A stretch of DNA of 38,059 nucleotides, from positions 1-38,059 of the forward strand of contig JAVHPX010000041.1 in assembly GCA_036170795.1 (NCBI GenBank), read 5' to 3'. Position 1 is the stretch's first letter; each line of letters opens with the position of its first letter. This stretch comes from UBA8515 sp036170795 (lineage in GTDB: Bacteria; Patescibacteriota; Minisyncoccia; Phycocordibacterales; UBA9973). Of the stretch, positions 33,071 to 38,059 are shown piece by piece. The notes beneath the pieces were generated by a model that was given only the letters and a program-made list of their open reading frames with translations, searched no databases and was not told the DNA's origin. Both the position numbers and the translations under genes were made by a program.

Positions 33071-33943
33071 ATGAGAGCATATTTAGATATAGTAAAAAAG
33101 GTATTAGAGACCGGTGAACTAGTTGATACTAGGCAGGGTACTAAAGCTTACACTATGGCAGGAGCAATATTTGAACATGATATGTCCAAAGGTTTTCCAC
33201 TCTTAACAACAAAGAAAATACCTTTCCGACTTATATCTACAGAATTAGAATTTTTCATAAATGGTATTACTGACAAGCAATGGCTACTTAATCACAATAA
33301 TCATATTTGGGATGAGTGGGCAAGCCCTAAAAAAGCTCCATATGGACATGATGAAATTTCTAAAAAAAGAATGCTTGAAGAAAGAGACCTGGGTCCTATA
33401 TATGGTTTCCAATGGAGACATTTTAATGCTCCATATGAAAACTATGATACAAATTATACTGGACAAGGGGTAGACCAATTAAAAAAACTAATTGAAACCT
33501 TAAAAACAAATCCACGCGATCGCCGAATGATAGTAAATGCATGGAACCCACAACAGATAAGTGAGATGGGTTTACCGCCTTGCCATTATTCTTTCCAAGT
33601 CACAACTATAAATGGAAAAGTAAATTTACTATGGAATCAGCGCTCTGTCGACACAATGCTTGGACTTCCATTTAATATTGCAAGTTATGCACTACTACTT
33701 CATTTGATTGCAAAAGAAGCTGGGTTAAAAGAAGGAAAACTTGTGGGATTTTTAGCTGATGTTCACTTATTTGAAAACCACGTGGATGGTGCAAAAGAAC
33801 AATTATCACGTGATAAAGAAAAGTACCCTCTTGCACACATAGAAACAGAGAATTGGAAATCAATTTTTGATTGGAAAGCTGAAAATACTAAAGTTATCGG
33901 ATATGAAAGTTTTGATCGTATACCATTTGAAATTGCAATATAA
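33071..33943 (+). CDS. thyA: Thymidylate synthase (ThyA)
   Basis: ThyA methylates dUMP to dTMP using methylene-tetrahydrofolate. The 290-residue protein has LGPIYGFQWRHF (about 107-118), the RRMIVNAWNP segment (151-160), the catalytic cysteine in LPPCHYSFQ (Cys171) and QRSVDTMLGLPFNIASYALL. The usual RTGTGT near residue 20 is RQGTKAYT here. I prefer the ATG at 33071, which matches the family N terminus MRAYLD. An upstream ATG at 33062 lies inside the -10 box. It is followed after 3 bp by folA. Confidence 0.95.
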   Translation: MRAYLDIVKKVLETGELVDTRQGTKAYTMAGAIFEHDMSKGFPLLTTKKIPFRLISTELEFFINGITDKQWLLNHNNHIWDEWASPKKAPYGHDEISKKRMLEERDLGPIYGFQWRHFNAPYENYDTNYTGQGVDQLKKLIETLKTNPRDRRMIVNAWNPQQISEMGLPPCHYSFQVTTINGKVNLLWNQRSVDTMLGLPFNIASYALLLHLIAKEAGLKEGKLVGFLADVHLFENHVDGAKEQLSRDKEKYPLAHIETENWKSIFDWKAENTKVIGYESFDRIPFEIAI

Positions 33944-33946
33944 TAT

Positions 33947-34347
33947 ATGATTATCTCTCTTATTGCTGCAGTTGAAAAAAATAATGTAATAGGTGGAAGT
34001 AATACTCTACTATGGAATTTGCCAGCAGACATGAAGCACTTCCGCGAGATTACTTCTGGACACACTGTCATAATGGGTAGGAAAACATATGAAAGTATTG
34101 GCAAACCTTTACCAGATAGGAAAAATATTGTTATTACTCGTGATATAAATTATTTCAAAGCAGGAATAGATATAGTTGGGTCACTNNNNNNNNNNNNNNN
34201 NNNNNNNNNNNNNNNNNNNNNNNNNNNNNNNNNNNNNNNNNNNNNNNNNNNNNNNNNNNNNNNNNNNNNNNNNNNNNNNNNNNNNCAGACGAGAAGAATA
34301 ATATCCCCTATTCATTTGTAGAATATAAAAAGATTGACCCAAAATAG
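33947..34347 (+). CDS. folA: Dihydrofolate reductase (interrupted by assembly gap)
   Basis: DHFR regenerates tetrahydrofolate, which ThyA oxidises. Before the gap: MIISLIAAVEKNNVIGG, LLWNLPADMKHFRE, GHTVIMGRKTYESIG and LPDRKNIVITR, all family marks. After the gap the correct frame reads NNIPYSFVEYKKIDPK to the TAG at 34345-34347, the usual last strand of DHFR. About 60 residues should be missing, more than the 100 N shown. It is the middle gene of thyA-folA-dcd. Confidence 0.9.
34186..34285. other. Assembly gap (100 N) inside folA
   Basis: Exactly 100 N. From a typical DHFR length of about 160 residues the real gap is probably 180-190 bp. Confidence 0.95.
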
Positions 34348-34351
34348 TTAA

Positions 34352-34366
34352 TATGAGAAACTCATA
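34352..34366 (+). repeat. Small hairpin between folA and dcd
   Basis: TATGAG-AAA-CTCATA (6-bp perfect arms, 3-nt loop) lies in the 21-bp spacer, ending 2 bp before the dcd ATG. It may affect dcd translation, or be chance in AT-rich DNA. Confidence 0.35.
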
Positions 34367-34368
34367 CT

Positions 34369-34905
34369 ATGATTCTATCTGATACAAAAATCTTGGAACA
34401 CATAAAAAGTGGTGAAATTGTTATCACTCCATTTGATATTGCAAATATGGGAGGCAATTCATACGATGTACATTTGAGTAATCACTTCGCACAATATATC
34501 GATAAAGAAATCGATGCCAAAAAACATAATCAAGTTAATCACTTTGATATCCCAGAGAAGGGTTTTGTATTACAGCCAGGTGAATTATATTTAGGCTCGA
34601 CACTTGAATACACTGAAACACATATACATGTACCATTTCTCGAAGGCAAGTCATCCACTGGCCGTCTTGGTATCGATATTCATGCGACTGCAGGAAAGGG
34701 TGATGTTGGATTCTGTGGATTTTGGACACTTGAAATTTCAACTAGTATTCCGGTTCGTATTTATCCTAATATGCCAATTGGACAACTTATATATTATAAA
34801 GTAGAGGGTCATGTTGAACGTCTTTATAATAAAAAAATAAATGCAAAATATAATGACCAAAAGAATCTGCCCAAGGAATCAATGATGTGGAAAAATCTTC
34901 AATAA
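34369..34905 (+). CDS. dcd: dCTP deaminase
   Basis: Dcd deaminates dCTP to dUTP, the substrate for Dut. The 178-residue protein shows GNSYDVHLSNHF (about 29-40), LQPGELYLGSTLE (68-80), the EGKSSTGRLG active-site loop (92-101) and WTLEIS with the catalytic Glu (about 122), then PIGQLIYYK. A bifunctional dCTP deaminase/dUTPase is possible, but the presence of a separate dut argues for a plain deaminase. It is the last gene of thyA-folA-dcd and ends 15 bp before the convergent CPBP gene with no clear terminator. Confidence 0.9.
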   Translation: MILSDTKILEHIKSGEIVITPFDIANMGGNSYDVHLSNHFAQYIDKEIDAKKHNQVNHFDIPEKGFVLQPGELYLGSTLEYTETHIHVPFLEGKSSTGRLGIDIHATAGKGDVGFCGFWTLEISTSIPVRIYPNMPIGQLIYYKVEGHVERLYNKKINAKYNDQKNLPKESMMWKNLQ

Positions 34906-34920
34906 AAAAATAAAATGTGA

Positions 34921-35538
34921 TTATCTAAGAACAAAGAATCCTAATATCATCGCTATAAAATTCAGAATAGTATGAGAAGCTGAAATAAGAATTAAATTAG
35001 GATATTTATAATATATCCAAGCAAAACCGATTCCTCCAATAAAAGTAAGAGGCAAAACAAAAACTGAGTTCAAATAAATAACATGAATTAATGAAAAAAG
35101 TGAAGCATTCAAAATAATAATAAAAATAGGACTTACAAAAGCACGACGCAACATATTCATAAGCACTCCACGAAAAATAATTTCTTGTAAGATACTAATA
35201 GGTATAAAAAGAAGTAAAAATTTTGCATTTTCCCACCACTCTACAAGTGGAGAATGCGGAACAATAGTTGAAAGCCATACAATAAAACCTATACCACCTA
35301 ATGTAAAAATAATATATGGAACAATATCTTTCATGTAATCTTTTTGTATTCCTACATCAGAATGAGTCCATAAATCATGTTTAATAATACCAAGCAACAA
35401 AAGAGTTATCAACAAAAGTATAATTACCCGAAACCCTGGAGGAATAATACCATAATATATTAATAAAGTTGGTATTATATATAGGTAAAGTATCTGAACC
35501 CAGACAAGCTCCTTTTCGTGAATATTGTAAATCTTCAT
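34921..35538 (-). CDS. CPBP family intramembrane metalloprotease (Abi/CAAX type)
   Basis: The 205-residue protein has about six membrane helices. The family motif EExxxR appears as QEIIFRG (about residues 118-124), with Gln in place of the first Glu, followed by a His motif FSLIHVIYLNS. The family includes CAAX-prenyl proteases and bacteriocin-immunity proteins, cleaving or binding substrates in the membrane. The Gln substitution may lower or alter activity. It diverges from the S9 peptidase gene with overlapping promoters only 22 bp apart. Confidence 0.8.
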   Translation of the reverse strand: MKIYNIHEKELVWVQILYLYIIPTLLIYYGIIPPGFRVIILLLITLLLLGIIKHDLWTHSDVGIQKDYMKDIVPYIIFTLGGIGFIVWLSTIVPHSPLVEWWENAKFLLLFIPISILQEIIFRGVLMNMLRRAFVSPIFIIILNASLFSLIHVIYLNSVFVLPLTFIGGIGFAWIYYKYPNLILISASHTILNFIAMILGFFVLR

Positions 35539-35552
35539 TTGTATACTATACT
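35525..35552 (+). promoter_or_regulatory. Leaderless-type promoter of the S9 peptidase gene
   Basis: TTGTAA (-35, 35525-35530) and TATACT (-10, 35547-35552) are 16 bp apart. The ATG at 35561 follows after 8 bp. The -35 lies within the start of the divergent CPBP gene. Confidence 0.55.
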
Positions 35553-35574
35553 ATATATATATGATAAAACTCAA
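35545..35574 (-). promoter_or_regulatory. Leaderless-type promoter of the CPBP gene
   Basis: On the minus strand, -35 TTGAGT (35569-35574) is followed by TATAGT boxes at 35550-35555 (18-bp spacer) and 35545-35550. The latter is 6 bp from the ATG at 35538. The -35 is inside the S9 gene, so the two divergent promoters overlap completely. Confidence 0.5.
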
Positions 35575-37207
35575 ATATATTATAGTTCTATTTATAACAT
35601 TCTCAATTTTAAACCAGGCTGAAGCTCTAGATATACAGTACGGTTCAATTCTTGAATCAAAAGGATCAACTATATTAGCACAATATTATGGTATCGGTAA
35701 AAAACAAAATTTTCTTTGTAATATTACAACCAGAAAATGTACAAATACAAAAAAGATTACATTAGGTATCACTACATCTAAAAATATAAATAAATCTCTT
35801 ATACAAGAATTAAAAGATAAAGATGCAGTACATATAACACTTTCTCCATCAAGTAATTTAATCGCTTATTATATAGGAGCAACAGAGACAAACCCTAATC
35901 GAACATTTACTATTAGAAATTTAAAAGATGGAAAGGAATACATTACTTCAGACAATGTTTCATACTGGGATCTTGTCTATAATCAAGGAAAAGTTTTTGA
36001 TTTTTCACCGGACGAAAATAAACTTGCATATCTAAATGACAAAGATGGTGTTCTTTCAATTTATTTATCAGATATTACGACTTTAACTGATACTACAATC
36101 ACAAGTACCAAACTATCTACAATAGCATATGAAATAAATGATTTTATATTTACCGACAACCAGACATTGTATTACATAGGTAATACAATAGAAAATCCAT
36201 ATATATGGTCACTTTATAGATATGACATAAAAACAAAAATAAATACACTAATTACAAAAAATGTATCTTATACCAATTCGATTAAACGAATTGGTAAAAC
36301 ACTTGTCTTTAATCAATTACAAACTAAAGGTTATGGACTTGCTCTTTATAATCTTACTACTAAAAAAGTCCAACAATTCTCAATTCCAAATATTAATATA
36401 AAAAGTAAAATTACCAATGAAAAAATAATTCAATCAGATAATATTCATGGCGTACTCATGACACCAACAAAAAACAATATGTCCAAAACATATCCACTTG
36501 TAATATGGCTTCATGGTGGACCATATAGACAGACAAGTCTAAAATTCCATCCTTTTCATAGTTATGGTATATATGATTCAATCTTAGAACTCTTAAGGAA
36601 AAATAATGTCATTGTATTTAAGCTAGATTACCCTGGTAGTTTAGGTTACGGACGTGCATATACAGAAAGTATAAAAGATTCTGTCGGCAAGATAGATGTC
36701 GAAAATGTTATAAATGCAATTACTTATATCAAAAATCGTTATCACATAAACAATGTCTATCTTGCAGGTAATAGTTATGGAGGATATCTGTCTCTCAAAA
36801 CTCTTGTTGATCATCCAGATATTATCACTGGAGTTATATCTATCAACGGTGTTACTGATTGGGAAAGTTTATTAATAAAAATGAAAACATCAATATTCAA
36901 TACTGATTTTAATGGATTACCAAATTTAAACAATCATTCTCTCTATGATCAAGCTTCAATTATAAATAAAATTGATAATATAGGTAATCAAAAAATAGAT
37001 ATTATTGCAGGTGAAGCTGATCGAACTATTCCCTATTGGCAAGCAACCACACTATATAACAAACTAAAAAATACCAACAAAAATGTAAAACTTATTAGTT
37101 ATAAAGGAGAAGATCATGTTTACAAAGAAAAGAAAACTATCCAAAATCTTTGTAATCAAATATTTAATTTTATAGGAGTTAAAGTTGATCCAGAGTGTAA
37201 TAAATAA
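35561..37207 (+). CDS. Secreted prolyl-oligopeptidase family (S9) serine peptidase
   Basis: The 548-residue protein has an N-terminal signal peptide or anchor (about 4-22). A beta-propeller-like domain (about 30-300) contains TolB-like LSPSSNLIAYY and FSPDENKLAYL repeats. The C-terminal alpha/beta-hydrolase domain starts near YPLVIWLHGGPYRQ. The catalytic triad is readable: Ser405 in GNSYGG, Asp487 in GEADRTIPY and His519 in GEDHVY. Such enzymes cut short peptides, often after proline or as acylaminoacyl-peptidases. Export suggests breakdown of external peptides. A strong terminator follows. Confidence 0.9.
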   Translation: MIKLKYIIVLFITFSILNQAEALDIQYGSILESKGSTILAQYYGIGKKQNFLCNITTRKCTNTKKITLGITTSKNINKSLIQELKDKDAVHITLSPSSNLIAYYIGATETNPNRTFTIRNLKDGKEYITSDNVSYWDLVYNQGKVFDFSPDENKLAYLNDKDGVLSIYLSDITTLTDTTITSTKLSTIAYEINDFIFTDNQTLYYIGNTIENPYIWSLYRYDIKTKINTLITKNVSYTNSIKRIGKTLVFNQLQTKGYGLALYNLTTKKVQQFSIPNINIKSKITNEKIIQSDNIHGVLMTPTKNNMSKTYPLVIWLHGGPYRQTSLKFHPFHSYGIYDSILELLRKNNVIVFKLDYPGSLGYGRAYTESIKDSVGKIDVENVINAITYIKNRYHINNVYLAGNSYGGYLSLKTLVDHPDIITGVISINGVTDWESLLIKMKTSIFNTDFNGLPNLNNHSLYDQASIINKIDNIGNQKIDIIAGEADRTIPYWQATTLYNKLKNTNKNVKLISYKGEDHVYKEKKTIQNLCNQIFNFIGVKVDPECNK

Positions 37208-37209
37208 TA

Positions 37210-37243
37210 TCAAAAATTACCTTATCAATAAGGTAATTTTTGA
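37210..37243. terminator. Bidirectional intrinsic terminator
   Basis: A perfect 16-bp stem (37210-37225 with 37228-37243) and 2-nt loop has A/T runs on the outside. It separates the convergent S9 peptidase gene (+) and the small anchored-protein gene (-). Confidence 0.88.
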
Positions 37244-37261
37244 TTCAAATAAAATTTAAAA

Positions 37262-37678
37262 TTAATTAATCTTTTGTGCTGGTCTTAAAGAAATAGATTC
37301 TGCACTAACACTTCCATCTGAGTTTGTTGTACCAGTAATATTAACATCTTTACCAACGACAAGATCACTAGAAGTCCCCGCAACCATCTTAGTAACAGGT
37401 GTAACTGTACTGAAGAGAATTATTTTCGAACTACCATCACGTGTTGCAATTATTATACTAGTTTTATCAATAGAAACAATACTACCTGAAACAAATCCTC
37501 CTCCAGAAATTCCTCCACGCATACCACCAACTCTATTTGTCCTATTCATACCTTGATTCTGTCCTGGTTGATCATTTACTACTGCCACCTTACTTCCAGA
37601 TTTTAAACCTACATAATATGATAAACCTACTACAATTATGAAACCAATTATAACCCACATTTTTGTTTTTTTATCCAT
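37262..37678 (-). CDS. Small membrane-anchored protein next to an ABC permease
   Basis: The 138-residue protein has an N-terminal membrane helix (about 7-25), a Gly/Asn/Arg-rich linker (about 38-60) and a C-terminal beta domain (about 60-135) with GGFVSGSIVSIDKTSIIIATRD, split by a short turn, and DLVVGKDVNITGT. This resembles DUF5666-like OB-type domains found beside MacB-type transporters in Parcubacteria, by my recollection. It starts 22 bp after the permease gene, suggesting a shared operon and a role outside the membrane near the transporter. Confidence 0.65.
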   Translation of the reverse strand: MDKKTKMWVIIGFIIVVGLSYYVGLKSGSKVAVVNDQPGQNQGMNRTNRVGGMRGGISGGGFVSGSIVSIDKTSIIIATRDGSSKIILFSTVTPVTKMVAGTSSDLVVGKDVNITGTTNSDGSVSAESISLRPAQKIN

Positions 37679-37700
37679 AAAATTTATTTATTACTAATAA

Positions 37701-38059
37701 TTATTCATACCTAAGAGCATCAATTGGATTAAGGCTTGCTGCTCGACGGGCAGGATAATAGCCAAAAATAATACCAATCAATGCTGATACACCAAACGCA
37801 AGCACAATTGATGATATTGAAACTTGTGTTTGAAGTATTCCAAAATAAGTTACTGCATATGATATGAGCCACCCAAGTGCTATACCTATTGCTCCTCCTA
37901 TAAATGTAAGCATAACAGATTCAATCAAAAACTGACGATTTATATCACGTTTCTTTGCACCTATAGCTTTACGTAAACCAATCTCTTTAGTGCGTTCAGT
38001 GACTGTTGTTAGCATCATATTCATGATACCAATACCTCCAACCAAAAGTGATATTCCAG
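37701..38059 (-). CDS. MacB-like ABC transporter permease, C-terminal part (runs off the window)
   Basis: The visible 118 residues are the C-terminal FtsX domain of a MacB-type permease. The hallmark GISLLVGGIGIMNMML continues to the window edge, then VTERTKEIGLRKAIGAKKRDI, two membrane helices, and FGYYPARRAASLNPIDALRYE. MacB-type systems use ATP on the inner side to drive export of peptides, lipoproteins or small molecules with a periplasmic adaptor. The start, periplasmic domain and ATPase lie outside the window. Confidence 0.92.
   Translation of the reverse strand, partial: GISLLVGGIGIMNMMLTTVTERTKEIGLRKAIGAKKRDINRQFLIESVMLTFIGGAIGIALGWLISYAVTYFGILQTQVSISSIVLAFGVSALIGIIFGYYPARRAASLNPIDALRYE

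Noticed and set aside
33027..33080. N-terminal extension of GlyA starting upstream of 33026
   Set aside because: It would read through the thyA promoter and start, and adds residues with no counterpart in the family.
34286..34321. Short C-terminal tail read directly after the gap in the frame of the folA start
   Set aside because: Another frame gives a proper DHFR C terminus ending at 34347, so the first reading is a placeholder-length artefact.
1..38059. CRISPR array, insertion sequence, prophage or integrase
   Set aside because: I saw no regularly spaced direct repeats, transposase, integrase or phage structural genes. The only long repeat is the internal duplication in the surface gene.

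Overview
This 38 kb window looks like a contig from a member of the Candidate Phyla Radiation, most likely a Parcubacterium (OD1/Patescibacteria). The DNA is very AT-rich and genes are packed tightly. Almost no start codon has a Shine-Dalgarno sequence. Several families are ones I associate with Parcubacteria: a 568-residue cysteine-rich protein, modular surface proteins with a shared N-terminal module, a bacteroidete/eukaryote-like IleRS, and a MacB-like permease beside a small anchored protein. TGA is used as a stop (for example in the ATGA overlaps at 5428 and 22644), so the code appears standard. Four runs of exactly 100 N are assembly gaps. They cut a surface gene, the HAD/recO junction, glyA and folA.

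Layout. 1-6180: tRNA-Arg(TCT), then secG, a membrane-anchored peptide-binding protein, RNase J, an MFS transporter and RluF on the + strand, closed by a bidirectional terminator. 6177-11000: two large secreted proteins on the minus strand that share an N-terminal secretion/helix module. One carries a duplicated aromatic/Cys domain, Kelch-like repeats and a C-terminal peptidoglycan-binding domain. 11000-13230: the classic rpsF-ssb-rpsR operon with a consensus promoter and a structured leader, preceded by tatD. 13231-19163: metG, an AI-2E-type permease, an M16 peptidase, a RelE/RHH toxin-antitoxin pair with its own promoter and a perfect inverted-repeat operator, a decayed DUF4440-like gene, and glyQS. 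19204-26460: an ileS operon (ileS-Nudix-HAD-recO-anchored protein) preceded by a T-box leader. 26463-29926: the cysteine-rich protein and argS. 29977-34905: a divergent dTMP/folate cluster (glyA, an unknown gene, a deoxyribosyltransferase-like gene, tmk and dut on minus; thyA, folA and dcd on plus). 34921-38059: a CPBP protease, an S9 peptidase, a small anchored protein and the 3' end of a MacB-like permease.

The most striking find is in ileS. An apparently intact histidine-phosphatase (RHG) domain of about 195 residues is inserted between the conserved RERYWGTP segment and the DIHRPYID segment of the synthetase. All expected phosphatase residues are present (R502, H503, R554, E581, H644). 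The gene sits behind a T-box with a possible AUC specifier and overlaps a gene for a Nudix protein resembling Ap4A hydrolases. Other points of interest are recurrent leaderless-type promoters (a -10 box 6-8 nt before ATG), an S6:S18-like leader, an unexplained 18-bp hairpin in the ileS leader, and a prediction that the gap in the surface gene is 155 bp, which restores a 946-residue protein.
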